A stretch of 64,000 nucleotides of DNA from an uncultured Eubacteriales bacterium (GTDB lineage Bacteria; Bacillota; Clostridia; Oscillospirales; Oscillospiraceae), in assembly GCA_900545405.1 (NCBI GenBank), contig UQYT01000005.1, forward strand, positions 1-64,000. The letters are read 5' to 3'. Made by a program: the position numbers and the translations under genes. Numbering within the stretch: the first letter of the stretch is position 1; the number at the start of each line of letters is the position of its first letter. The notes beneath the pieces are model-generated. The model was not told the DNA's origin and did no database searches. It saw only the letters and a program-made list of their open reading frames with translations. Shown here one piece after another: positions 23,506 through 32,481 of this stretch.

Positions 23506-24708
23506 ATGAAGGCGCTGGATGGCATTCGAGTACTCGACTTTTCAACACACACTGCAGGTCCTACCTGCACCGCTATGATGGCCGACCTTGGAGCCGAGGT
23601 CATCAAGGTTGAGATGCCGAAAGTCGGTGACGACACCAGGTATCTTGCAAACGCGGTTGAGGGTTACAGCACGCAGTTCATGTGGAATAACCGCGGCAAG
23701 AAGAGCATCACCGTGAACATGAAGGACCCTGAAGGTGTAGCTGCACTGCTTGAGCTCGGTAAAAAGGTAGACGTCGTGCTTGAAACAATGAAACCCGGTT
23801 CAATGAAAAAGATGGGCCTTGATTACGAGGCTTTCAAGGCTGTTAATCCCTCTATCATCTATTGCGCTATCTCCGCGTTCGGTCAGACGGGCCCCAAAGC
23901 CAAGGACCCCGGTTATGACATTCTGGCACAGGCCAGCAGCGGCATCATGGACATGACCGGTGAAAAAGACGGACCCCCCATAAAATGCGGCGTTATCATG
24001 TCCGACTTCGTCAGCGGGAAGGACGCCTTTGGCGCCATTATGGTCGCTTTGATACACCGCATGAAGACAGGCGAAGGCCAAATGATCGACGTATCCATGC
24101 AGCAGTGCCTCGTTTCAATGAACCCGTTCATTGAGGCGGCTTTGAACGGCAAGGACCCTCACAGGCAGGGCAATCATTCAGCCGGCAGCGCTCCGTACGG
24201 TGTGTTCAAGGGTCCCGGCGGAGAGTATCTGGTCATTGCCGCGCACAGTGACCGCGCTTTCGAGCGGCTCTGCACAGAGGCCATGGGCATGCCCGAACTC
24301 GCCAAGGACCCGAGGTTTGTCGGTGGTCAGACGAGAGTCTCTCACTATCTTGAACTTGCGAAGATAATTGAGGATTGGCTTGCTACCTTCAACTCCGTAG
24401 ACGAAGCTAAAGCTGTGATGGACAAAGTCCCGATAGTCTGTGGAAAGATACTTTCCACCAAGCAGGTTACCGAAGACCCGCAGCTGCTTGCCCGAGACGG
24501 CATTGCCGATCTTCCCGGCGCAAGGGATATGACCCGGGGTTACCGTGGCCGTGGAGTGCACGTGAAATACTCGGCGACCCCCGCCGTGCAGGGTCCCCCT
24601 CCTGTGCTCGGAGACGACAATTACGAAATACTCTCCCAGGCAGGACTCAGCAAAGAGAAGATATATGAGCTTGAAACCAAGTGGGGTCAGCCCATTGATA
24701 AACCGTGA
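23506..24708 (+). CDS. Class III (CaiB/Frc-type) CoA-transferase
   Basis: A 400-residue CoA-transferase. The N-terminal GIRVLDFSTHTAGPTCTAMMADLGAEVIKVE is diagnostic for the family (only partly quoted: VLDFSTHTAGP, LGAEVIKVE). FVSGKDAF, GEGQMIDVSM and GSAPYGVFK follow. Class III enzymes pass CoA directly between acids through an aspartyl anhydride. With the ligase on the other arm, the pathway has both ATP-driven priming and ATP-free CoA recycling, as in carnitine metabolism (CaiC plus CaiB). The ATG at 23506 follows GGGAGG. Confidence 0.93.
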   Translation: MKALDGIRVLDFSTHTAGPTCTAMMADLGAEVIKVEMPKVGDDTRYLANAVEGYSTQFMWNNRGKKSITVNMKDPEGVAALLELGKKVDVVLETMKPGSMKKMGLDYEAFKAVNPSIIYCAISAFGQTGPKAKDPGYDILAQASSGIMDMTGEKDGPPIKCGVIMSDFVSGKDAFGAIMVALIHRMKTGEGQMIDVSMQQCLVSMNPFIEAALNGKDPHRQGNHSAGSAPYGVFKGPGGEYLVIAAHSDRAFERLCTEAMGMPELAKDPRFVGGQTRVSHYLELAKIIEDWLATFNSVDEAKAVMDKVPIVCGKILSTKQVTEDPQLLARDGIADLPGARDMTRGYRGRGVHVKYSATPAVQGPPPVLGDDNYEILSQAGLSKEKIYELETKWGQPIDKP

Positions 24709-24760
24709 CAAGAGTTTTATTGGTCAATAAATCTGCAAGTTAAAAAGGAGGCTCGAATCA

Positions 24761-25927
24761 ATGTCTACAACCAGCTTCGATTTGCTCACTCCCCTTCAGC
24801 AGGATCTGCGCATGATGGTTCACAAATTTGCCGACGAGGAGATCATCCCAACCGCAAAAGTTTTGGAAATCGAGGGCGAATTCCCTGCCGAGCTTTACAA
24901 AAAGGCCTATGAAATGGGTCTGACCACCATGATACTCCCCGAAAAGTTCGGCGGCATGGGCCTGGACATCTTTACGTATGCGATATGCAAGGAGGAGCTG
25001 GCCCGCGGCGATGCCGGTTTTGCCGGCGCTGTTGCCGGCAGCTTCATGGGTTCCCTGCCAGCCAGACTTCGTGGCACCGACTACCACATGAAGCTTGTAA
25101 CCAACGTTCTTTGCAACGGCGGTGCGATGGCCTTTGCGCTCACCGAGGCAGAATCCGGTTCCGATTCCGCCGACATGCGCACCACCTACTATGACGACGG
25201 CGATGCTTACGTCTTTAACGGCTCCAAAACATTTATCTCGGGCGGTGAGCATGCTGATCTGTTCCTGGTCTTTGCGACCCATGACCGCTCCTTGCGCGGC
25301 AAGGGCATATCCTGTTTCCTCGTCGACGCCAAGACCCCGGGCCTGAGCATTGGCAAGAAAGAGGACAAGATGGGTTACAGGACCTCCGACACCGTTGACC
25401 TCATCTTTGATAATTGCAGAGTTCCTAAAGAGAACATGATCGGTGAAGAGGGCGAAGGCATGGCCATCATGTCTCAGGCTCTAAACCGCACACGTCCGAC
25501 TGCCGGTGCCGGTGCTATCGGCAACGCTCAGTACGCCTTTGAAGTTGCCGCTGAGTATTCCACGAAGCGCATGTCCTTCGGCAAACCCATCTACAAGCAC
25601 CAGGGCGTGGGCTTCAAGCTTGCTGAGATGTATACGCTTCTTGAGGCCGGCCGCCTCATGTGCTGGCAGGCCTGCAAAACCGCCGATGCCGGTGTCGTGG
25701 ACGCCAAGCTCTTCTCCGCTGCCAAGGTCTTTGCTTCCGATGCCGGCATGAAGGTCTGCTCCGAGGCCGTTCAGATACTCGGCGGCTACGGCTACAGCAG
25801 GGACTACCCCGTTGAGAAGCGCTTTAGAGATGCAAAGATCTATCAGATTTTCGAGGGCACGAACGAGATCCAAAAGATGGTCATCTGCAAGGATATCGTT
25901 AAGGAGTTCCTCCCCAAGAAGAACTGA
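24761..25927 (+). CDS. Acyl-CoA dehydrogenase (CaiA/Acd-like)
   Basis: A 388-residue flavoenzyme. It has an N-terminal helical domain, the FAD-binding FALTEAESGSDSADMRT, a beta domain, and the C-terminal ILGGYGYSRDYPVEKRFRDAK. The catalytic base is visible as the first Glu of QIFEGTNEIQK. It would oxidise an acyl-CoA or, with electrons from EtfBA, reduce an enoyl-CoA in fermentation. In anaerobes the reductive direction is common. AAGGAGG precedes the ATG, 52 bp after the CoA-transferase. Confidence 0.94.
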   Translation: MSTTSFDLLTPLQQDLRMMVHKFADEEIIPTAKVLEIEGEFPAELYKKAYEMGLTTMILPEKFGGMGLDIFTYAICKEELARGDAGFAGAVAGSFMGSLPARLRGTDYHMKLVTNVLCNGGAMAFALTEAESGSDSADMRTTYYDDGDAYVFNGSKTFISGGEHADLFLVFATHDRSLRGKGISCFLVDAKTPGLSIGKKEDKMGYRTSDTVDLIFDNCRVPKENMIGEEGEGMAIMSQALNRTRPTAGAGAIGNAQYAFEVAAEYSTKRMSFGKPIYKHQGVGFKLAEMYTLLEAGRLMCWQACKTADAGVVDAKLFSAAKVFASDAGMKVCSEAVQILGGYGYSRDYPVEKRFRDAKIYQIFEGTNEIQKMVICKDIVKEFLPKKN

Positions 25928-26002
25928 TCCGCAGCTCCGGCGGATAAGTAATCAAACCGTATTCAGGCTTAAATTCACCCGAAGAGAAGGGAGAAAAATA
26001 AC

Positions 26003-27460
26003 ATGGCAAAGGCAATGAATAAGAGCCAGAAATCTGTTATGCATGTCATAATAGCTCTTATTATCTGGGCAATATTCAAGTGGATCATTCCCGCTCCGGC
26101 GCCGATGACCGATGTCGGCATGGAAGTTTGCGGCGTCTTTATAATGGCCACATATCTCTGGATTACAGTCGGCACCGGCTGGACAAGCATTCTGACCATA
26201 TGCATGGTCGCCATTTCCGGCGCGATGTCCGCCACCAACGCGATAAAGGGCTCCTTTGGTGACTGGATGTTCGCCTTCCTCATGGCATGCATGCTGGTCA
26301 ACCACGTTCTTAGCGAGACCGGCCTTTCCCGCCGCATCGCTCTGTGGTTCATAACCAGAAAGTTTGTAAAGGGTCGTCCCTACGTCATAATACTGATGTT
26401 CTTTGCAGCCATGTTCGTTCTTGGCTTGGGCATGACCTCTTCCGCCACCTGCGTTATGTTCCTGGCTCTCGCCAAAGAGATCATTGACACCTGCGGGATC
26501 GACCGCAAGGACAAGTTTTCGCAATTCCTGTTCTGCTCGATCGCGGCTATCACGATAGCCGGCAACGGCATGACCGCCATCGGCCACGGTAACTTTATCA
26601 CCGGCATGGGCTGGGTGGCCGAAGCCTTTGGCATTGAGATCAGCATCGCACAGTCCGCAGCAATAGGTATCTCCATCGGCGTCGTATGGATCCTGGCAGT
26701 CGTGCTCATTATGGCTCGTATCTACAAGATCGACGCCAGCAAGCTCGTCAACCTCGACATTGATGCTCTCCGTGCCACTGTTCCTCCGATGAGCAAGAAG
26801 GAAAAGTTTGCCGGTATCTGCTTTGCTGTCGTTATCATCTGCTGGGTTGCCGACGACCTGTTCGCTCCCTTCGCTTTCCTCGACGGACTCAGAGAGTTCA
26901 TCGCCGGACTTGGTTCCGCTGTCCCCGTTCTGCTCTGTGTCTGCGTCTTCTGCTTTGTCCCGATCGACGGCTCTCCCCTTATGAACTTCAACAAGGCGAC
27001 CAAGAGCATAGCCTGGCAGAGCTGCATGATGATCGGCACCGTTCGTTTGCTTGGTTCTGTTGTGAACCTTGAGGAGCTTGGCATCGTCCTCTGGATACAG
27101 GAGGTTTTCGGACCGATAGTTCAGACTCTGCCGAGTTTCGTCTTCATCGCAGTTTGCATCGGCGCCGTTCTCCTGCTAACCAACTTTGTGTCCAACAGCA
27201 TAGCAATGGTCCTCTTCAAAGTCGCGGCTCCGCTGATCGCTCTCATGCCCGAGGTCAACGGCCCGGCTCTCGGTGTCGTCATGATCTGTGCCGCACACTA
27301 CGCCATGTGGACCCCCGGCTGCACCACGACCACCAGCTTTGTCGTCGGCAGCGGCGACGCCGACGGCGGTTTCATGACGCGGTACATGTGGCTTCCGATG
27401 ATAGCGGCATACATAGCGCTGCTGCTTGTTGGCTATACCGTTGGTACTCTGATATTCTAA
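26003..27460 (+). CDS. SLC13/DASS-type anion transporter, copy 1
   Basis: A 485-residue inner-membrane protein with about 11-13 hydrophobic segments. The TNFVSNSIAMVLFKVAAPL segment carries the SNS/SNT signature of the divalent-anion:Na+ symporter family, and a matching GMTSSATCVMFLALAKE segment lies in the first half. Substrates of the family are dicarboxylates, tricarboxylates or sulfate; here the acid processed by the neighbouring CoA enzymes is the natural guess. The ATG follows GAAGGGAGAAA, 75 bp after the dehydrogenase. Confidence 0.85.
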   Translation: MAKAMNKSQKSVMHVIIALIIWAIFKWIIPAPAPMTDVGMEVCGVFIMATYLWITVGTGWTSILTICMVAISGAMSATNAIKGSFGDWMFAFLMACMLVNHVLSETGLSRRIALWFITRKFVKGRPYVIILMFFAAMFVLGLGMTSSATCVMFLALAKEIIDTCGIDRKDKFSQFLFCSIAAITIAGNGMTAIGHGNFITGMGWVAEAFGIEISIAQSAAIGISIGVVWILAVVLIMARIYKIDASKLVNLDIDALRATVPPMSKKEKFAGICFAVVIICWVADDLFAPFAFLDGLREFIAGLGSAVPVLLCVCVFCFVPIDGSPLMNFNKATKSIAWQSCMMIGTVRLLGSVVNLEELGIVLWIQEVFGPIVQTLPSFVFIAVCIGAVLLLTNFVSNSIAMVLFKVAAPLIALMPEVNGPALGVVMICAAHYAMWTPGCTTTTSFVVGSGDADGGFMTRYMWLPMIAAYIALLLVGYTVGTLIF

Positions 27461-27537
27461 TAGGGGAACCAATTCTTTCGATATCCTTTAATGCCTTTCC
27501 TTTGTTAATGGTTATAAGGGATCCCACTCATGGCTGA

Positions 27538-27561
27538 GCATATATGAGAAATCATATATGC
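27538..27561 (+). repeat. Perfect inverted repeat between the two transporter genes
   Basis: GCATATATGA / TCATATATGC with a GAAA loop and no T-run. It may stabilise the upstream mRNA end or slow polymerase. TATAAT-like hexamers at 27613 and 27624 lie before the second transporter gene, without a clear -35. Confidence 0.6.
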
Positions 27562-27645
27562 CCGGCCATATTGAGAGAATATACGTCACCGCCTTGCCTG
27601 ACGGCCGATGTATATAATTTATATATAATGGGTGTGATTACTTAA

Positions 27646-28950
27646 ATGACTCCTCAGCTAACAGCTCTTATAATACTCATTGCGTGCGTTATACTGTTTT
27701 TAACTGAGTGGATCCCCTCAGCCTTAACAAGTGTCATTGCGTGTCTCGCATTTGCGATGACCGGCGTTTGCACCTTCTCTGAAGCTTTTTCCGGTTTTTC
27801 CAACAGCACGGTCATTCTCGTATTCGGAATGATGGTTATAGGCGACGCCATGTTTGCTTCCGGCGTTGCTCACGAGATCGGCAAATGGGTAGTTCGCGTC
27901 GTGGGTAACAGCGAGCGCAGATTCATTCTGATAGGCGGTTTTACCTCCGCAGTCATGAGCATGTTCCTTGCCAATACAGCCGTTATTGCCATGTTCATTG
28001 CGATAATGAACAGCGTTGCCGGCAGCAACAGGAACATGAAGCTCAAGAACATATGTCTGGCCACATGCATGGGCTCAATGTTTGGAGGCACATGCACGCT
28101 GGTCGGTTCAACTCCGCAGCTTACGGTTCAGTCAATTCTTGAGCCGCAGACCGGATTGACGTTTTCCATGTGGGACTTTCTTCCCGTTGGCGCATTGCTC
28201 ACGGTCCTGTATCTCGTCTACGTATTGTTCATCGGGTATCCGCTTGGCAAAAAAATATGGGGCACTTGCGAGCTCCCAGGCGACGGCTCCATCGCGGATT
28301 CTGAAACCGCGGGTGAACTGGGAGGAGGCAACGATATCACCGTTGCGAGCAGCAGGAAAAAGCAGATTGCAATGGTTGCCATTCTTGCGCTCATGATTGT
28401 GCTTTTCATTACGGAGATCGTATCCAATGCCGTAACCGCATGCATATGTGCCAGCCTTTGCGTAATAACAGGCTGTACCAATGAAAAGCGCGTTATGCGG
28501 AACATGGACTGGCCTGTTCTGTTCCGTCTGGCGGGCTGTCTTGGAATCGGCGCCGGAATAGACGCCAGCGGCTGCGGAGAGCTGATAGCCGGAGCATTTA
28601 TGTCGGTGTTCGGAGCTGATGTCTCGCCTTTCATGCTTCTGGCCGGTGCGGTGTTTATGTCCATAGTAATAAGCAACTTCATCTCCAACTCCACAGCTGC
28701 ATTCATCGTGCTGCCTCCGGTGCTTGCGATATGCAGCGAGTATGGGTTCAATCCAATGGCGTTTGCCATAGGCATAAGCTATGGTGTCAGCCTGTGCTTT
28801 GCCACTCCCCTCGCCAATGCGCAAACAGGCATGACGATGGTCGCAGGATATAAGTTCAATGACTATTTTAAATACAATTTTCTGCTGGAGATAATCGTAT
28901 TTATAGGTATAGTGGCCTTTGTTCCATTGTTCTGGGATCTCAGAATTTAA
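27646..28950 (+). CDS. SLC13/ArsB-NhaD-type anion transporter, copy 2
   Basis: A 434-residue ion-transporter-superfamily protein with about 11 hydrophobic segments. MFGGTCTLVGSTPQLTVQSIL in the first half and NFISNSTAAFIVLPP in the second half are the paired substrate-site motifs. It is clearly distant from copy 1, so the two probably differ in substrate or direction, for example one importing an acid and the other exporting its reduced product. The start codon is the ATG at 27646. The ribosome-binding site is weak (GGGTGTGAT). Confidence 0.85.
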   Translation: MTPQLTALIILIACVILFLTEWIPSALTSVIACLAFAMTGVCTFSEAFSGFSNSTVILVFGMMVIGDAMFASGVAHEIGKWVVRVVGNSERRFILIGGFTSAVMSMFLANTAVIAMFIAIMNSVAGSNRNMKLKNICLATCMGSMFGGTCTLVGSTPQLTVQSILEPQTGLTFSMWDFLPVGALLTVLYLVYVLFIGYPLGKKIWGTCELPGDGSIADSETAGELGGGNDITVASSRKKQIAMVAILALMIVLFITEIVSNAVTACICASLCVITGCTNEKRVMRNMDWPVLFRLAGCLGIGAGIDASGCGELIAGAFMSVFGADVSPFMLLAGAVFMSIVISNFISNSTAAFIVLPPVLAICSEYGFNPMAFAIGISYGVSLCFATPLANAQTGMTMVAGYKFNDYFKYNFLLEIIVFIGIVAFVPLFWDLRI

Positions 28951-28963
28951 TAGATAAACAATA

Positions 28964-28998
28964 TTGCAGCACCGAATCCACCGCGATCGGTGCTGCAA
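28964..28998 (+). terminator. Hairpin after the second transporter
   Basis: A perfect 12-bp stem TTGCAGCACCGA / TCGGTGCTGCAA with an 11-nt loop, followed only by GCCTCTTTGC. It is a weak terminator or an attenuator ahead of the chaperonin-like gene 42 bp further on. Confidence 0.6.
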
Positions 28999-29040
28999 GC
29001 CTCTTTGCTATCAGCCGACACATTACAGGTAGGTGAAACA

Positions 29041-30669
29041 GTGAAAAAGAGAATTTACCTTGGTGATAATGCCAGAAATTCTATCTATCCAGGCTTCAGT
29101 ATGGTTGCTGACCTTGCTCGCTGCGTATATGGGCCAAACGGCAGGACAGTGCTGTCAACTCAAGTGACCGGCCAGCCTCATGCAGCCGTCAGGGCTCTCG
29201 ACGCCGCTAAAAACATTGATGATGCAGACCCGGGAATAAACGCAGGAGTGCAATTCGCACGTGCGCTTTGTGAGGAGGTAAATGATACCGCGGGCGACGG
29301 CACGGCAGCTTCCATCATAATTTGCAGCGAGCTCCTTGCAGGAGGCTTAAGGCAAATTGCTTCCGGAGCATCACCTGTCCTGCTAAAATCGGGAATTTTG
29401 AAGGCCGCTTCGGTTGCCGTGGACTACATTCTTTCTCACAAAACCGCCGTCCGGTCCAGAGAAGATGTCCTAAATGTTGCCTCAACCGCTGCAAAAGACA
29501 GATATACAGGCGCGTTGGTATGCGACGCCCTTGAGTCAGTGGGTTGGAATGGCTCGATTAGCGTGCGGGCCTCTGAGACATCTGAGTGCCGCATACAGCA
29601 TACAGACGGGCTGAGTTTTGACAGAGGCTACTGCTCTCCATACATGTCCACAGACAAGGTTTCGATGGAGGCAGTGTTTGACGATGCATACATCTTTGTT
29701 TGTGAAAGCAAGATCGACCGCATTGATGACATCTTGCCGCTGCTAAACGAAGCCAGCATAGCGGAAAAGGCATTGCTTATAATTGCCCAGGACTACAACA
29801 AAAAAGTATTGGAAAGCATGCTGAGCAATATCGCACAGCAGACTATAAAGCTCTGTGCTGTGAAGGCTCCGGGGTATGCTCTTGGCAGAAGAGACTACTT
29901 GGAGGACATTGCAGCCTATACTGGGACTGTTGTTTTCGGCACAGAAATTGCACCTGACCTGCATCAAGCCTCTTTAGAGAAGTGTGGACGCGCCAAAAGA
30001 ATCAGGGTGACACGTGACAGCACATCAATAGACAGTAATAACGGTGAATCGCTTGATGCCCATATATCCGGTCTGCGGTCACAGCTTGCAGATGCTCCAA
30101 ATATGCTTGAGCGCGAGAAGCTGGAAAACAGGATAGCAAGCCTCACTGGCGGCCGCGCAATCATACGAATAGGCTCAAACTCTGGTACAGAGCAAGAAAT
30201 CCTGACAGCAATGGCTAATACCGCTGTTCGCTCTGCACAGTCAGCAATACGGGTCGGATTCGTGCCCGGTGGAGGAGCTGCATTTGTGTACGCAATTCCA
30301 GCAGTAGAACAGTTGAGCACCTCGCTGAGTGGAGATGAAAAGACAGGAGCGGGACTTGTGGCACAGGCTCTAACCGCGCCTGCGCGTCAGCTAGCAGCAA
30401 ATGCCGGTGCCAACGGCGCCGCAGTTGTGTATAAGCTTTTAAAATCAAACAGTTTCACCGTCTTTGACCCGATATCGAACAGCTTTGGCAGTTGCCTTGA
30501 ATCCGGAATAAAGGATGCCGCGTACACACTCACCAACGCGCTATCCAAGGCCACCTCAATGGCTGCAGAGCTGCTGACGGTAGAGGCTGCGGTGATTCCC
30601 GATATACCGCCAGCAAAAAGGGAGCCGGTCCCAGATTCACTCAACGTGGGACCAAGTGACCTATTGTGA
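29041..30669 (+). CDS. Divergent GroEL (Cpn60) paralogue with altered ATPase residues
   Basis: A 542-residue, full-length group I chaperonin-like protein: GPNGRTVL (31-38), DTAGDGTAAS (82-91), an apical domain with FDRGYCSPYM and LLIIAQD, and VPGGGAAFVYA near 408-418. Aligned by eye with GroEL, Asp87 is kept (Asp86), but hydrolysis residues Asp52 and Asp398 become Arg51 and Thr394. The C-terminal GGM-rich tail is absent. No groES is adjacent, so this is not the housekeeping chaperonin. Several apical substrate-contact positions keep hydrophobic character. The start is GTG 29041 with AGGTAGGTGA. It probably belongs to the island's rightward unit. Confidence 0.85.
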   Translation: MKKRIYLGDNARNSIYPGFSMVADLARCVYGPNGRTVLSTQVTGQPHAAVRALDAAKNIDDADPGINAGVQFARALCEEVNDTAGDGTAASIIICSELLAGGLRQIASGASPVLLKSGILKAASVAVDYILSHKTAVRSREDVLNVASTAAKDRYTGALVCDALESVGWNGSISVRASETSECRIQHTDGLSFDRGYCSPYMSTDKVSMEAVFDDAYIFVCESKIDRIDDILPLLNEASIAEKALLIIAQDYNKKVLESMLSNIAQQTIKLCAVKAPGYALGRRDYLEDIAAYTGTVVFGTEIAPDLHQASLEKCGRAKRIRVTRDSTSIDSNNGESLDAHISGLRSQLADAPNMLEREKLENRIASLTGGRAIIRIGSNSGTEQEILTAMANTAVRSAQSAIRVGFVPGGGAAFVYAIPAVEQLSTSLSGDEKTGAGLVAQALTAPARQLAANAGANGAAVVYKLLKSNSFTVFDPISNSFGSCLESGIKDAAYTLTNALSKATSMAAELLTVEAAVIPDIPPAKREPVPDSLNVGPSDLL

Positions 30670-30700
30670 CGGAATAATCCGCTTTTTGTATAAGTTAAGA

Positions 30701-30738
30701 TCAAGCCCGGAGGCCGAGGCTCTCCGGGCTTGATCTTT
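30701..30738 (+). terminator. Terminator after the chaperonin-like gene
   Basis: A perfect 12-bp stem TCAAGCCCGGAG / CTCCGGGCTTGA with a 9-nt loop followed by TCTTTT. It marks the right end of the island's transcripts. The remaining 30739-30904 holds only a small AGTCCGA/TCGGACT hairpin near 30781-30800. Confidence 0.85.
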
Positions 30739-30904
30739 TGCATTTTTCACTGTTTGAATAGACGTAGAATTCGGATCTCAAAGTCCGAATGTTTCGGACT
30801 CGCATTCGCACACTTAATGAGCGATTAAACGGAAGGCACTCTGCGACGACAATTATTGCCGTGAGTTTGAAGAGGAACAACAAGAAGCAGCTCATTATTG
30901 CTTT

Positions 30905-32284
30905 TCATTCCTGCCGCTGGCGGGCGAGGCGCTTGAAGAGTCGGGACATCACAACTATCGCGACGATGGAGAGAACGAACTCGGCGACGGGCTGGGCGTA
31001 GGCTAGGCCGTAGAGCGGGAAGAGTATGTTGAGGATCCACAGCGCGGGGATCTCGAGGACTATCTTGCGCAGTATGGCGAATATTAGCGCCTCGCGCCCC
31101 ATGCCGACGGCCTGGAACACGCCGACCGCGAGAAAGTCGATGCACATGAACGGCCCCGCTATGCTCATGCCGCGCAGGAAGTGCGAGCCGTAGTTGACTA
31201 TGACGTCGCTGTCCATGAAGAGGCTGATGAAGAAGCCGGGGAAGATGAAGTACACCACCGAGACCACGGCGATTATGATGACGGAGGCCACGCCGGTGAA
31301 GCTGACGCTGTCCTTCATGCGCTTGTCGTTGCCGGAGGAGTAGGTGTAACTTATGAGCGGCATGACGCCCTGGGAGAGGCCAAGGGAGACGTACATGGGC
31401 AGCATGTTTATCTTCTGCGCGATGCCCATGGCGGCGATGGCCTCGGCCTGATAGGCGGAGGTGAAGTTGTTGAGGATGGTCATGCCGGTGACGTTGAGCA
31501 GGTTCTGCATCGCGGCGGGGATGCCGACGCCGCAGACCGCGCGGACTATGCGGCGGCTGAAGCTGAGCTTGCGGATGTCGACGCAGACATAGGTGCGCCC
31601 GCGCCTGACGGCGATGAGGACGAGGAAGTAGAGGCAGGCCACACAGTTGGAGATAAACGTGGCAAGTCCTGCGCCCGCGGCGCCCATGCCGAGGCCCCAG
31701 GGCATTATAAAGATGGGGTCGAGAATGATGTTGAGAAAGCAGCCGCTCATGGTGCCGACGCTAGCGTGCACGGCGGAGCCCTCCGCACGCACCAGGTAGG
31801 CGAGCACTACGTTGAGTATAGAGGGTGCCGCGCCGAAGTACACGGTCCAGAGCATGTACGCCTGAGTCGCGTCGCGCGTGGTGTCGTCCGCGCCGAGCAG
31901 GGTCAGCAGGGGGGAGTTGCAGGAGGCGCAGAGTATGGAGAAGAGAATGCCGGAGAAGAGCGCACAGTAGAAGCCGAAGGCGGAGCTGCGGGAGACCATG
32001 TCGTAGTCCTTGCAGCCCAGCGAGCGGCTCATGAGGCTGGACGAGCCGACGCCGAAGAGGTTGTTCACGGCATTGAAGGCCAGCAGCACGGGTGCGGCTA
32101 GGGTGACGGCGGCGTTCTGTACGGGGTCGTTGAGCATGCCGACGAAGTATGTATCGGCCAGGTTGTAGAGGACCATGACCAGCGAGCTGAGTATGGTCGG
32201 TATGGCTAGCTGGGCCACGGCGCTGGGTATGGGCGCGGCTTCAAAGAGGTATGTCTTTTTATCTTGCTCCTGCAATGTGTTCAT
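30905..32284 (-). CDS. MATE family exporter (second copy)
   Basis: A 459-residue twelve-segment MATE protein. It begins with a polar ~25-residue N-terminus, then VAQLAIPTILSSLVMVLYNLADTYFVG (given in outline), with second-repeat sequences LGLSQGVMPLISYTYSSG and GIPAAMQNLLNVTGM. It is of high GC and is not a close duplicate of the first MATE. It sits convergently to the chaperonin-like gene at the right island boundary. Confidence 0.88.
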   Translation of the reverse strand: MNTLQEQDKKTYLFEAAPIPSAVAQLAIPTILSSLVMVLYNLADTYFVGMLNDPVQNAAVTLAAPVLLAFNAVNNLFGVGSSSLMSRSLGCKDYDMVSRSSAFGFYCALFSGILFSILCASCNSPLLTLLGADDTTRDATQAYMLWTVYFGAAPSILNVVLAYLVRAEGSAVHASVGTMSGCFLNIILDPIFIMPWGLGMGAAGAGLATFISNCVACLYFLVLIAVRRGRTYVCVDIRKLSFSRRIVRAVCGVGIPAAMQNLLNVTGMTILNNFTSAYQAEAIAAMGIAQKINMLPMYVSLGLSQGVMPLISYTYSSGNDKRMKDSVSFTGVASVIIIAVVSVVYFIFPGFFISLFMDSDVIVNYGSHFLRGMSIAGPFMCIDFLAVGVFQAVGMGREALIFAILRKIVLEIPALWILNILFPLYGLAYAQPVAEFVLSIVAIVVMSRLFKRLARQRQE

Positions 32285-32481
32285 CTCCGCATGAAAGGGT
32301 GTGTATTAAAATATATTAACACCGTTTTATTGCGGATACAAGGCTTGACAGGCTCCGATTTACTCAGCTTGGCCAACATTTGCCGGCGAGACTGCAAAAT
32401 TTTGTGTAGAATTTTCAAGCGTGTCTTGCTATAATATATCAGCGGCATTTCACACGGCTGCGGACGGGAGGTTTGAGCGGA

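Noticed and set aside
27613..27629. A promoter for the second SLC13 gene
   Set aside because: Two TATAAT-like hexamers lie in an AT-rich stretch, but no -35 is found at 16-18 bp, so it is mentioned only as a possibility.
29041..30669. The housekeeping GroEL
   Set aside because: Catalytic aspartates and the GGM tail are missing and groES is not adjacent; the low-GC island context also differs from the core genome.
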